Origin: CAG-390 sp045636385
GTDB taxonomy: Bacteria > Bacillota > Clostridia > Oscillospirales > CAG-272
Direction of reading: 5' to 3'
Length of the DNA stretch: 64,000 nt
Assembly (NCBI GenBank): GCA_045636385.1
Contig: JAZTXK010000044.1
Span: 28,823-92,822, forward strand
The notes under the pieces are model-generated. The model was not told the origin of the DNA and searched no databases. It saw only the letters and a list, made by a program, of their open reading frames with translations. Both the position numbers and the translations under genes were made by a program. Shown piece by piece: positions 40,839-49,795 of this stretch (its first letter is position 1; each line of letters begins with the position of its first letter).

Positions 40839-42431
40839 ATGTCTAAAGTCAAGAACAAAAAGGCAAAGCAGGTTGAGAATACACACGAAAAAGACCGTTT
40901 TCCGATATCCTTCACCTTCCGATTCTGGATCTGGTGCGGAATTTGGATCGCCAGCCTGATCTTCACGCAGGCTCTCCGCGCACCCGCGTCGGCGATCGTC
41001 TTCGGATTCGTTTCGATCGCGCCCTGGGCATCTATGATCTACGCGCTTATCGCAAGAAACTCGCTGAAGATCTATATGCTCTCCGACACGACCGTTACCG
41101 AGAAAAACAAGCCCTTTTCGTATGAATTCCGACTTATCAATGAGGCTTTTCTGCCCTATCCCTTCATTGACGCCTATATCAAGCTCCCCCGCCGCAGCAG
41201 TGTCCGCACCACCGAACGCTGCGTGCGCATCGGCATGCCCCCTATGTCGAACTACACCGTTAAGGGAACGGTGCAATTCCGCTTCCGCGGAACCTACGAG
41301 ATCGGTGTGACGTCCTTCTACGTTTACGATTTCTTCCGCATCTTCCGCGTGCGCTCGCCGATCAACACCTTTACCACCGTTTACGTTCTTCCCCGTAAGC
41401 TCACCCTCGACGCAGGCGACGCGTTCTCGGTATCCGACTCCGCGCAGCGCACCGTCAAGGCTCCCTACGCATTCGACAAGCTCGAGGTCTCGGATATCCG
41501 CGACTATCAGCCCGGCGACTCGCTTAAGAGCATACATTGGAAGCTTTCCTCTAAATCCGAGGAATTCATCGTCAACGATTATAACACCGGCTCTGCCGAT
41601 ATTTCCTATATCTTCTGCGATATGTCGGCTCATTTCCCCGAGTACGCGCCCGACAAGCCCTTCGTCAATCCCTTTGAGGTAAAGGATGAGGCTGCAGAGG
41701 CGACTCCCGAGGTTGAAAAAGCCGAGGAGGCAGAAGCTCCCGCCGAGGAAGCTCCCGTTGAGGAGATCGCTGCCGAGGAAGCTCCCGCTGAGGAGACCGA
41801 GCCCAAAAAGCAGAAAAAGGAAAAGAAGAAAAAGAAGAAGAACGAAGCAGAGGCACTCAAGCCCGATATCCACGCCCTTATCAATGACGAGGCTTACGAG
41901 GATATGAACGAGTATTGCGCGGACGGCGCAGTCGAGCTCACCATCGCGGTAATTCTCCGCGAGCTCCGCGCGGGACGCGACGTTACCCTTATGTGGTACG
42001 ATACCCGCTCCGAGATCGGCGCATTCTGCTACGATATTCATTCAATGGACGATTTCGACGTGGTTTACAGACTCTTCTCGTCCGCGCCGACCGTGCCCTC
42101 GGATAAAAAGATATCCCGTCTCGCCGCAACCGCGGGCGACACTCAGGATGCGAAGGTGATGGTCGTTCTCCCCGTACTCGACGACAACATCATCGACGAC
42201 GTTGCCGAGATCCCGAGAATCACCGAGGTCATCGCTTACTCCGCAGAGGAGCGTTACCTCTATCCCGAGCTTCGTCGCGCATTCATTGATCAATGCCGCG
42301 AGCAGTTCAATGCAAGAGGCATCAAGCTGATCGACGGTAAGCTCGATGAAAAATCGATACTCTCTTCCGAAAGTGCCCTCAAGGACGGCGAGGAAGAGGT
42401 CGGCGGCAGCGTCGGACTCGGAAATATTTAA
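40839..42431 (+). CDS. DUF58 domain protein with acidic/lysine low-complexity insert
   Basis: A 530-residue membrane-linked protein. Two hydrophobic helices lie near 25-65 (WIWCGIWIASLIFTQAL and AIVFGFVSIAPWASMIYALI). The DUF58 core is marked by YQPGDSLKSIHWKLSSKSEE near 235 and the vWA-like start ISYIFCDMS. Immediately after, residues about 280-340 form an insert rich in Glu, Ala and Pro, ending in a run of lysines; the vWA-like fold resumes at DGAVELTIAVILREL. I took ATG at 40839; a TTG lies nine bases upstream. Neither has a visible ribosome site, so translation may depend on coupling to moxR. Part of the MoxR operon. Confidence 0.83.
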   Translation: MSKVKNKKAKQVENTHEKDRFPISFTFRFWIWCGIWIASLIFTQALRAPASAIVFGFVSIAPWASMIYALIARNSLKIYMLSDTTVTEKNKPFSYEFRLINEAFLPYPFIDAYIKLPRRSSVRTTERCVRIGMPPMSNYTVKGTVQFRFRGTYEIGVTSFYVYDFFRIFRVRSPINTFTTVYVLPRKLTLDAGDAFSVSDSAQRTVKAPYAFDKLEVSDIRDYQPGDSLKSIHWKLSSKSEEFIVNDYNTGSADISYIFCDMSAHFPEYAPDKPFVNPFEVKDEAAEATPEVEKAEEAEAPAEEAPVEEIAAEEAPAEETEPKKQKKEKKKKKKNEAEALKPDIHALINDEAYEDMNEYCADGAVELTIAVILRELRAGRDVTLMWYDTRSEIGAFCYDIHSMDDFDVVYRLFSSAPTVPSDKKISRLAATAGDTQDAKVMVVLPVLDDNIIDDVAEIPRITEVIAYSAEERYLYPELRRAFIDQCREQFNARGIKLIDGKLDEKSILSSESALKDGEEEVGGSVGLGNI

Positions 42432-42443
42432 GGAGGTATTGTT

Positions 42444-45400
42444 ATGACCGAAGAAAAGAAAAAAGAACAGACCTCCGCGAAGACCGACGTTACTATCGCA
42501 GAGAAAAAAGCCGCAAAAAAGGCGGCAAAGAAACGTAAAAAGTTCGAAAAAAAGGAGCTGAAGCGCCTCAAGAAGGAGTACGAGCGTCGTGCCGCCATCT
42601 TGCCCGCCGCAAAGCGTCCGATAATCTGTCCTCCCGATTGCTCGGATTCGTCAAACAAGCACGTCATAATCGGTATGATACTGCGTGTATTCGTGCTGTT
42701 TATCGCAGTTGTAGGTTTGACAATGTTCGTCACCGAAGCCTTTGGCTTTGATATGACTCCCGAGTACCTTGCTTCGAAGGAAGTAAAGGAATACGCGGGC
42801 GTTGCCGCAGGCGCGGATTTCGGCTACGTTGCGCTGTGGTCAGCCGTCTTCGTTACACTTTTTGCGCTGATGTCACTGTGGAAATACGGAGCTCTTGTCT
42901 CCATTCCCGCGATATGCGCAATCGCAGTTGTATCAACGCTGCCCAATCCCGTACAGTACCTTTATGAAACCGCGCTGACCGTCTATAACGGCGCGCTCGG
43001 ACATATGAAATTTATGGGCTTCTACGCGATGGATCTCAAGCAGGTGTCCGTGTCGCAGACCATGGGAACGCCCACCGAGCTCGTCCGCACCGCGGTTATG
43101 CTCTTCGCGCTTATCACGGCGGCTGTATTCGTTCCCACCTTCATCAAGCGCGCGCGTATAGTCCTGCCCGCTGTATATTCTGCGGGAATTATGATCTTCC
43201 TTTTCGTATATAACCTTTCGCGTTCAAACTGGGCACTCGCTTTCATCATTATGGGCTTCTGCTCGCTTATCGTTATGTACGTTTACGATCGCGTCTTCAT
43301 CGCCGCTCCGAAGCCTGATGAGACCGATGAAACGGGCAACATTTTCGGTGAGACCGGCGCCCCCGAGCTTCCCGAGCGACTTCTGAAAAAGGCAGAGCTC
43401 AAGCAATCTGCAAAGGACAGAAAGCTCGCGAAGAAAGCCGAGCGCAAGGCTCGCAAGAATGGCAAGAGGATCACGGTCGATCAGGAGATCAGCGAATATT
43501 TCGCAGACTCCGATCAGAAGCCGAAAAAGGAAAAGGTTCACCTCACTCCCGCCGAAAAGCGAGAGGCTAAGAAGGCTAAAAAGGAAGCCAAAGAACAGAA
43601 AAAGGCAGAGCGCCGCGAGGACCGCGCCGCTTATGCCAAGGTTCGTAAGTTCCACGACAACATTCTCATCCGCCGCGCCGCTATCGGCGGCTTTGCGGGA
43701 GCCGGAATGCTCGTGCTCGCTCTGATAGTCGTTGCGCTCCCCGCGCTTGCGACCAAGGGCAGCTTCGAAACGATCCCCGCCATTGATGAAAAGCTCGAAT
43801 ACTACCGCGAATACGTCACCGCATACCTTATGGGCGACGATCCCGCGCTCGATATTCTCGCTTTTGAGGGCGATGCAAATAATTTCTCGCCCCACAACAC
43901 AATGGCAACCCCCCGCTACTACACCCACGAGATCCTTATGGACGTCGAATCGAACTACACCTCGAATATCTATCTCCGAGGTTGGATCGGAACAGACTAT
44001 GAGGACGGCTTGTGGATGACAGCAAAGCCGAACAGCGATCTGCTTGAGCGTTACCGCTCGCTCTATGCGATCAACGACGACTCAACCGAATCTATCTACT
44101 ACAACTTCTTCAAGGTAATGACCGACGACGGCTACTTTGCGCCCGACCGCGACGTTACCGAAAGCATCAAGCGTCTTGACAAGTATGGCTACACTATCGC
44201 GCAGGTCAATATGAAGCGTACCGAGGAATTTGACGATAACATCCTCTATATGCCCTCATTCCATATCCGCGCATATTCGCCGAGCGGAGTCAGCTCGACG
44301 GGTAACGCGACCAACTTCCTGCGTAAGTACGGCTCGTCCGAGGCGAGTGAGATAAGCTACGCAAACTACTTCGACGGTCTTTACACCAGCTATCGCGCCG
44401 CGCAGAACGGCACCGAGGGCTATGCTGCCGTTTCGATGATAACCAATATGCGCAGCGATTCCTTCCACTACAACCTCGCCACCCTCATAACCGAGTTCAA
44501 CCAGACACGTCTTGCGATCAACAACGGTAAAAACAAGGTTCTGGTCAATACCGAAGACGAGCGTCTCGGAACATTCTCGCTGACTCTCCACGACGGCAGC
44601 GTATTTGAATACACCGTTCTGTCGATCGCGGAGGACGGCACCAAGGTCATCAGCGTGGCACAGCCCAAGGGAACGGCGATCTACACTATCGCGCCCAACG
44701 GCGAGGTAGCGCGTGAAATGATCGACGTGCCGCTTGAGTACGACGAATACGGCGAGGTGATCGAATACTACGCGCCGAAGCTCATCAAGGCAGTTCTCTA
44801 CTTTGAGTATATGGACGCGACCGCGCAGTGGCAGTTCCGCCGTCAGGGCGAGCTTCTTGACAAGTACACTCCCTTCGTCTACGAGACCTATACGAAGAAA
44901 TCGGGCTCGAAGATCATCAGCGACCTCTATAAGCAGATCGTCAGCGAAGCTGTTGTGAAGGAGGACTATCAGGAGCCCGTTCCCGCAGATTTCTCGCTTG
45001 CGGCTGAACAGTCGGTTTATAAGTACAACAAGAATAAGGAAACCTACACTCTCACCTCGCTTGTAACCGACAGAAACGTTTACATTCAGCGTCACGAGCT
45101 CGTTATGGAGATCGTCAACTATCTCTGCAAGGATGAGAGATATAAGTACACCCTCTATCCTCAGGTCCTCGGAGAGGAAAACACGCTTGACGGCGTTGAG
45201 ACCTTCCTCACCAAGACCAAGGAAGGCTACTGTGTTCAGTTTGCATCCTCCCTCGCTCTCCTTCTCCGTGAGGCGGGCATCCCCGCGAGATACGTTGAGG
45301 GTTATATCGCGACAGGCTTCTACAACCACAGAGGTGACGACGCGGTAAGCCGTTATAAGACCTCCGTCCGCGATTCGAGCGCACACGCTTGGGTCGAGGT

Positions 45401-46142
45401 TTGGTACGACGGAATCGGCTGGGTACAGTACGAGGCAACCCCCGAGTACTACGAGGCTATGTACGTTTCCTCCCGTCCTTCCACAGGCGTCACCCGTCCC
45501 AGCGACTCGACAGAGGAGCCCGAGGAAGAGGAGCCCTACGAGGGACTCACCGAATATGAGATCCAGCAGATGCTCGAGGAGCAGAGACGCGAGGAGATCC
45601 GTCAGCTCATCATCAAGATCTCGATCATCGCGGCTTCGGTACTTGCTTTCGCCGCAATCGTTATCATATTCTTCGCAATCGTCATCAAGCGCGCTAACAA
45701 GAGAGCGGAAATTCGCGAGAAGCGTCTTGAATCTCTCTTTACCGCCGACGAGGAAACGGGATCTGTTCCCGAGCGCGAGGACGTCCGCCTTGTAGGCGAG
45801 ATGATAATGAGTATGCTCCGCGAATGCGGATTCGTTCCCGCCGACGGCGAGTTCAGCGCAGAGTTTGCAAGCCGTATCGCATCCGAATGTGAGCGCGAGC
45901 TTTGCGTCGCCGCACCCGAGGAGGGAATGAGCGAATTTGAAGCGCACCGCCATCCCATCCGCGAGGCAGAGGCTATCAGGATCTTTGAGGCGATCGCCGC
46001 CGAGGAATTCGGCAACGGCGCGCCCGTCCGCGATATGCCCTCGATGTCGAAGCTCTATTACAGACTGCGCGTGACCGTATATAAGAGAAAGGTATCTATC
46101 TACCGTCGCGCCGTGATCTATCTTTTTAAGAAAGATAACTAA
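42444..46142 (+). CDS. Large membrane transglutaminase-like protein
   Basis: A 1232-residue protein. A highly charged lysine-rich N-terminus (about 1-60) precedes around six membrane helices up to residue 290. A second charged cytoplasmic segment (about 295-400) leads to another helix near 415-435, then a large extracellular part. The transglutaminase core has C930 (KEGYCVQFASSLALLLREAG), H981 (SSAHAWVEVWYDG) and E997 (WVQYEATPEYY), where most relatives have Asp. A helix near 1060-1080 and a cytoplasmic tail end the protein. Such genes follow moxR and DUF58 in many bacteria; the substrate is unknown, perhaps a surface peptide. GGAGG lies seven bases before the ATG. Confidence 0.87.
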   Translation: MTEEKKKEQTSAKTDVTIAEKKAAKKAAKKRKKFEKKELKRLKKEYERRAAILPAAKRPIICPPDCSDSSNKHVIIGMILRVFVLFIAVVGLTMFVTEAFGFDMTPEYLASKEVKEYAGVAAGADFGYVALWSAVFVTLFALMSLWKYGALVSIPAICAIAVVSTLPNPVQYLYETALTVYNGALGHMKFMGFYAMDLKQVSVSQTMGTPTELVRTAVMLFALITAAVFVPTFIKRARIVLPAVYSAGIMIFLFVYNLSRSNWALAFIIMGFCSLIVMYVYDRVFIAAPKPDETDETGNIFGETGAPELPERLLKKAELKQSAKDRKLAKKAERKARKNGKRITVDQEISEYFADSDQKPKKEKVHLTPAEKREAKKAKKEAKEQKKAERREDRAAYAKVRKFHDNILIRRAAIGGFAGAGMLVLALIVVALPALATKGSFETIPAIDEKLEYYREYVTAYLMGDDPALDILAFEGDANNFSPHNTMATPRYYTHEILMDVESNYTSNIYLRGWIGTDYEDGLWMTAKPNSDLLERYRSLYAINDDSTESIYYNFFKVMTDDGYFAPDRDVTESIKRLDKYGYTIAQVNMKRTEEFDDNILYMPSFHIRAYSPSGVSSTGNATNFLRKYGSSEASEISYANYFDGLYTSYRAAQNGTEGYAAVSMITNMRSDSFHYNLATLITEFNQTRLAINNGKNKVLVNTEDERLGTFSLTLHDGSVFEYTVLSIAEDGTKVISVAQPKGTAIYTIAPNGEVAREMIDVPLEYDEYGEVIEYYAPKLIKAVLYFEYMDATAQWQFRRQGELLDKYTPFVYETYTKKSGSKIISDLYKQIVSEAVVKEDYQEPVPADFSLAAEQSVYKYNKNKETYTLTSLVTDRNVYIQRHELVMEIVNYLCKDERYKYTLYPQVLGEENTLDGVETFLTKTKEGYCVQFASSLALLLREAGIPARYVEGYIATGFYNHRGDDAVSRYKTSVRDSSAHAWVEVWYDGIGWVQYEATPEYYEAMYVSSRPSTGVTRPSDSTEEPEEEEPYEGLTEYEIQQMLEEQRREEIRQLIIKISIIAASVLAFAAIVIIFFAIVIKRANKRAEIREKRLESLFTADEETGSVPEREDVRLVGEMIMSMLRECGFVPADGEFSAEFASRIASECERELCVAAPEEGMSEFEAHRHPIREAEAIRIFEAIAAEEFGNGAPVRDMPSMSKLYYRLRVTVYKRKVSIYRRAVIYLFKKDN

Positions 46143-46149
46143 ATAAAAC

Positions 46150-46177
46150 CGACAGCACCCCCTCGGGGGTGCTGTCG
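46150..46177 (+). terminator. Hairpin after the transglutaminase gene
   Basis: CGACAGCACCCC pairs with GGGGTGCTGTCG around a four-base loop. Only four T follow (ATGCCTTTT), so termination may be incomplete. Confidence 0.6.
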
Positions 46178-46262
46178 ATGCCTTTTGAGATAGATTTTGA
46201 TGCGATTTTTGAGCAAAGTCGGAATTCGTTTATAAACTTTTCGTTAAAATCTTTATAACCTA

Positions 46263-46291
46263 TTGCATTTTTGAATGAAATTTGATATAAT
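46263..46291 (+). promoter_or_regulatory. sigma-A promoter of the SRP RNA gene
   Basis: TTGCAT (46263-46268) and TATAAT (46286-46291), 17-base spacer, TGA extended -10. Start of transcription near 46298. Confidence 0.8.
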
Positions 46292-46317
46292 AGTAAGGTA
46301 AATTGATTATTTTACGG

Positions 46318-46625
46318 CGTTGGCTGTGAAATAAGGCCATACCAGCCGGGGAGTTAGCGGTGTCCTGTACCCGAAATCCGCTATAGCGGGGGTTCATTCC
46401 CCTTTTGAGGGCGGATCCGATGCGGTCTGCGACTCTTTTTCTGTGTTGAAGGGTGGGTCTTGCGCAATCGTGCGCTGTGAACCATGTCAGGTGGGGAACC
46501 AAGCAGCATTAAGCGGTTAGCTCGATGTGCCGCGAGGTCGCCTGCCCCGAGCAGAGAAAGGGACTAACGCGCAAAAGTGAAGTTCGATTTAGGGGTGTAT
46601 GGTCTTATTTTGCAGCCAATTTTTT
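46318..46625 (+). ncRNA. ffs: Signal recognition particle RNA (large bacterial type)
   Basis: The conserved Ffh-binding helix 8 is at 46485-46509: GTCAGG, then TGG-GGAA-CCA (stem and GGAA tetraloop), then AGCAGC. The 5' end (TTGGCTGTGAAATAAGGCC from 46320) pairs with the 3' end (GGTCTTATTTTGCAGCCAA, to 46619), as in the closing helix of the roughly 270-300 nt SRP RNA of Gram-positive bacteria. A T run (46620-46625) follows. It lies upstream of dnaX, the same order as scr-dnaX in Bacillus. Exact ends are estimated from pairing. Confidence 0.9.
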
Positions 46626-46773
46626 CTTGATCGGCATAAATTGTGCAATACTTCGTTGCTCCTCGACTCATCCCTCGACTATCGTAAAGATAGCCTTCGG
46701 GAATCGTCTGCGGTGCGCCTCGTCTTGCGCAATTTCTGCTCGATCAAAGGTTGAAAATCGGCTGCAAAATAAG
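46604..46773. repeat. Inverted repeat duplicating the SRP RNA 3' end
   Basis: The segment 46604-46648, beginning CTTATTTTGCAGCC and ending TTGTGCAA, recurs in reverse complement at 46725-46773 (TTGCGCAA ... GGCTGCAAAATAAG) with several mismatches. The first arm covers the last 16 bases of the SRP RNA closing stem. About 75 bases lie between the arms, themselves with a small palindrome (CTATCGTAAAGATAG). Confidence 0.75.
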
Positions 46774-46774
46774 A

Positions 46775-46914
46775 AGTTAAGAGTTAAGAGTGCAGAGTTA
46801 AGAGTGAAGGAAACTTTTCTCGCTGCGCTCGAAAAGTATTTTTAATAAAATGATTTCCGAACGAAGTGAGGAAATTTTCCATAACTCTGCACTCTGCATT
46901 CTGCACTCTGCACT
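46775..46914. repeat. Inverted heptamer-array element before dnaX
   Basis: Left array 46775-46809: AGTTAAG, AGTTAAG, AGTGCAG, AGTTAAG, AGTGAAG. Right array 46885-46914: CTCTGCA, CTCTGCA, TTCTGCA, CTCTGCA. Between them lies the hairpin CTTTTCTCGCTGCGCTCGAAAAG, equivalent to that beside the arrays at 11266 and 13638. It ends 17 bases before the dnaX start codon, so any dnaX leader must cross it. Confidence 0.75.
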
Positions 46915-46931
46915 TATGAAAGGATAAGCGT

Positions 46932-48707
46932 ATGCATCAAGCTCTATATAGAAAATGGCGACCGGTGGACTTCGATTCCGTCTGCGGTCAGGAGCATATT
47001 ACCGATATTCTCAAATACGAGACCGAGCGCGGTCTTTTTTGCCATGCCTATCTTTTCTGCGGTTCGCGCGGAACGGGTAAGACGACCTGCGCGAAGATAC
47101 TTTCGCGTGCGGTGAACTGCGAAAGTCCGCGAAACGGCAACCCTTGCGGTGAGTGCGCATCCTGCCGTGCCATCCTCGACGGTACGACGACAGACGTTCT
47201 CGAGATGGACGCGGCGTCGAACAACAAGGTCGACGATATCCGAAATATCCTCGACGAGGTCGTTTACAGCCCCTCGAACGTCAAAAAGAGAGTTTACATC
47301 ATCGACGAGGTTCACATGCTCACGACCTCGGCGTTCAATGCGCTCCTCAAAACTCTTGAAGAGCCGCCCGAGCACGTTGTTTTCATCCTGGCAACTACCG
47401 AGATGCAGAAGCTCCCCGCGACCGTTATCTCGCGCTGTCAGCGATTTGATTTCAGAAGAATCGCCACACCAGTTCTCGTTTCGAGACTTAAATATATAGC
47501 TGAAGAAGAAAATATCACCCTCACCGACGATGCCGCGCTGATGCTTGCGCGACTTGCGACGGGAGGAATGCGCGACGCGATCAGCCTTTTCGAGCTTTGC
47601 GCCGCCGCGGGACGCGAGGTTACCGCCGCAACCGTCAGCGAGACCATCGGTGTTCGCGGACGCGAGGCGATGAGCGAGACCGTCCGCGCCATTACGCAGA
47701 AGAACTGCGCCCGCCTCTTTGAGATCATCGCGGAGATAGATGCCTCGGCATCCGACCTCGGTGTTTTCTGGCAGGAGCTTATCGAGTATTACCGCGATAT
47801 GCTCGTTATGAAGACTGCTCGCGCGTCTGCGTCTAAATATCTTGACCTTACCGACAGCGAAAGCGAGCGCCTTGCCGCAGATTCGGCGGCGTTTACCCGC
47901 GAGATGCTTTCATATCATTGCCGTCTGCTTGACGACGCGTATTCCGCTATGCAGCGCCCCGGCGCATCGAGAAGAACGGTTGCAGAGCTCGCGCTCGTCC
48001 GTCTTTCGGATGAAAAGCTCGGAGCAACCCCCGAGGCACTTCTTGCGAGAATTGCGGCACTCGAGGCGAAGATCGCGATGGGAATTCCCGCCGCGCCCGC
48101 GCCCGCGCCGACACCCGCACCGACCCCCGCGCCGCAGAACGACACGCCCGCATTCGACGATTTCGGCGAGCCGCCTCCATTTGACGAATACGACATTCCC
48201 CCCGCGGACGATGATTTCGTTCCCTACGTTCCCGCGGATGCCGCGCCTGTCAGAAAGAGCGAACCGAAGAAGCCCGCTCCGAAGCCGACGCCCGCGCCCG
48301 CTCCTGCGCCCGTGAAGCGTGAAGAGCCGAAGCCGGCTCCCGCACCGACACCCGCGCCCGCGCCCGCGACAAAGTCGCGCACGCTGCGACCGATCCGTCA
48401 ATGGGCGGAGATTCTCGAAGCCTATGAATCGACCGCACCGATGATCTCGGCACTTCTTCAGACCGAAAACGCATACCTCGACGAGGAGGGCAGAATAATC
48501 ATCTGCTATTCGCAGTCGCTGACCAAGACTATGCTATCCCTGCCCGATAAATTCCGCGCGTTCTGTATGGCGGCGTCATCCGCGCTCGACAGACCGATTG
48601 AGGAAAAGAGCATCATCTTTGAGCTCGTCAAGAAGGGCGAGGCTCCGAGCGATGCAAAAATACTTGCCGACGAGCTCAATGAGCTTGCCGGAGGCAATAA
48701 CGATTAA
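46932..48707 (+). CDS. dnaX: DNA polymerase III subunit gamma/tau
   Basis: A 591-residue clamp-loader subunit that uses ATP to load the beta clamp and tethers the polymerase. AAA+ domain: Walker A GSRGTGKTT (residues 44-52), zinc-binding CESPRNGNPCGECASC, Walker B region IDEVHMLT, sensor 1 LATTEMQKLP. Domain III follows to about 370. A long Pro/Ala/Lys-rich linker (about 385-480, repeats of APAPTPAP) leads to the C-terminal tau domain. No A-AAA-AAG slippery site is seen, so a separate gamma form by frameshift is not supported. Ribosome site AAAGGA. Operon with ebfC and recR. Confidence 0.96.
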   Translation: MHQALYRKWRPVDFDSVCGQEHITDILKYETERGLFCHAYLFCGSRGTGKTTCAKILSRAVNCESPRNGNPCGECASCRAILDGTTTDVLEMDAASNNKVDDIRNILDEVVYSPSNVKKRVYIIDEVHMLTTSAFNALLKTLEEPPEHVVFILATTEMQKLPATVISRCQRFDFRRIATPVLVSRLKYIAEEENITLTDDAALMLARLATGGMRDAISLFELCAAAGREVTAATVSETIGVRGREAMSETVRAITQKNCARLFEIIAEIDASASDLGVFWQELIEYYRDMLVMKTARASASKYLDLTDSESERLAADSAAFTREMLSYHCRLLDDAYSAMQRPGASRRTVAELALVRLSDEKLGATPEALLARIAALEAKIAMGIPAAPAPAPTPAPTPAPQNDTPAFDDFGEPPPFDEYDIPPADDDFVPYVPADAAPVRKSEPKKPAPKPTPAPAPAPVKREEPKPAPAPTPAPAPATKSRTLRPIRQWAEILEAYESTAPMISALLQTENAYLDEEGRIIICYSQSLTKTMLSLPDKFRAFCMAASSALDRPIEEKSIIFELVKKGEAPSDAKILADELNELAGGNND

Positions 48708-48740
48708 GACATATTATTTATTAAGGAAGGTAAATATACA

Positions 48741-49091
48741 ATGAAAGTCAGACTTCCCAAGGGAGTAGGGGGCGGACCCCAGAATATGGACGCTATGATG
48801 CGCCAGGTACAGAAGTTCCAGGAGGAGAGAGAGGCTCTCGCGGCTGACCTCGAATCCCGCGAATACGACGTTGCTGCAGGCGGCGGCGCGGTCAATCTCA
48901 AGATCGACGGCACCCTCCGCGTAACCGAGATCAAGATCGAGCCCGAAATCATCGATCCCGACGATCCCGAGACTCTCGAGGATATCATCGTTGCGGCTGT
49001 CAACGAGGGTATTCAGAGAGTTCAGGATGCATCCGCAGCAGAGATGTCGGCACTTGCCGCTAAATTCGGCATTCCCGACGGAGCGTTCTGA
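48741..49091 (+). CDS. ebfC: YbaB/EbfC family nucleoid-associated protein
   Basis: A 116-residue DNA-binding protein. The core QNMDAMMRQVQKFQEEREAL and ESREYDVAAGGGAVNLKIDG match the YbaB/EbfC fold, a helix-beta-helix dimer shaped like tweezers. The N-terminus is extended by a basic Gly-rich stretch (KVRLPKGVGGGP). It sits between dnaX and recR, the usual order in bacteria. AAGGAAGG lies nine bases before the ATG. Confidence 0.94.
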   Translation: MKVRLPKGVGGGPQNMDAMMRQVQKFQEEREALAADLESREYDVAAGGGAVNLKIDGTLRVTEIKIEPEIIDPDDPETLEDIIVAAVNEGIQRVQDASAAEMSALAAKFGIPDGAF

Positions 49092-49093
49092 TC

Positions 49094-49693
49094 ATGTCCG
49101 AAAGTATAAAGTCGCTCGAGCTTCTTGCCGAACAGTTCGGCAAGCTCGGCGGTGTCGGCAAGCGCACGGCGATGCGTCTTGCCTTTTCGGTCGTTGATAT
49201 GACCGAGGCGGAGGCGGAGAGATTTGCCGAGGCGATACTTGAAGCCAAGCGCAATATCCATTGCTGTCCCGTCTGTCAGAATCTGACCGACCTCGAGGTC
49301 TGCCCGATCTGCTCCGACCTTTCGCGCGACCGCACCACCGTTTGCGTGGTTGCCGACACGCGTTCGCTTATGGCGATCGAGAAGGTGCGCGAGTACAGCG
49401 GCGTTTATCACGTGCTTCACGGAATGCTCTCGCCGATGCAGAACATCACGCCCGACGATATCAAGCTCCGCGAGCTTATCGAGCGCGTTGCAAGCGAGGA
49501 TGTCCGCGAGGTCATCATAGCCACCAACCCGACCACCGAGGGCGAGGCGACCGCGATGTATATCTCGCGCCTTCTCAAGCCCGCGGGAATCAAGGTGACG
49601 AGGATCGCGAACGGTATCCCCGTCGGCGGCGAGCTGGAGTTTGCGGATGCGCATACGCTTGCTTGTGCGTTTGATGGACGGAAAGAGTATTGA
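49094..49693 (+). CDS. recR: Recombination mediator RecR
   Basis: A 199-residue protein of the RecFOR repair pathway, which helps load RecA onto gapped DNA. Helix-hairpin-helix region LLAEQFGKLGGVGKRTAMRL at the N-terminus, zinc finger CPVCQNLTDLEVCPIC (four cysteines, residues about 57-72), Toprim domain (VCVVADTRSLMAIEKV, then TNPTTEGEATAMYISRLL), and the C-terminal GIPVGGELEFADAHTLACAF hexamer segment. Full length. It starts two bases after the ebfC stop codon. Confidence 0.97.
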   Translation: MSESIKSLELLAEQFGKLGGVGKRTAMRLAFSVVDMTEAEAERFAEAILEAKRNIHCCPVCQNLTDLEVCPICSDLSRDRTTVCVVADTRSLMAIEKVREYSGVYHVLHGMLSPMQNITPDDIKLRELIERVASEDVREVIIATNPTTEGEATAMYISRLLKPAGIKVTRIANGIPVGGELEFADAHTLACAFDGRKEY

Positions 49694-49698
49694 TCAGA

Positions 49699-49726
49699 AA
49701 AAATCCGCGCTTTGGCGCGGATTTTT
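49699..49726 (+). terminator. Terminator of dnaX-ebfC-recR
   Basis: AAAAATCCGCGC pairs with GCGCGGATTTTT around TTTG, three bases past the recR stop codon. Confidence 0.9.
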
Positions 49727-49744
49727 ACGATTAAAAACAAATAT

Positions 49745-49791
49745 CTCGGGATTTGAAGAAGATTGGTCTTCTTCAAATCCCGAGTTTTTTG
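49745..49791. terminator. Strong second hairpin between convergent operons
   Basis: An 18-bp perfect stem (49745-49762 with 49767-49784), loop TTGG, followed by TTTTTT on the plus strand; it also lies just past the stop of the minus-strand lipoprotein gene. Confidence 0.88.
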
Positions 49792-49795
49792 TTAG

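Noticed and set aside
44256..45953. A 565-residue open frame on the minus strand inside the transglutaminase gene
   Set aside because: It lies wholly antisense to a gene with clear domains, has no ribosome site or promoter, and its composition (rich in Leu, Val, Asp, Arg) is what antisense of this codon usage gives.
46525..46845. A 106-residue frame between the transglutaminase gene and dnaX
   Set aside because: It overlaps the SRP RNA helix 8 and the inverted repeat; RNA structure explains the sequence.
48090..48380. Programmed frameshift in dnaX that would yield a gamma subunit
   Set aside because: The Pro/Ala/Lys linker has no A-AAA-AAG or similar slippery heptamer and no downstream stem-loop with an early stop was seen.
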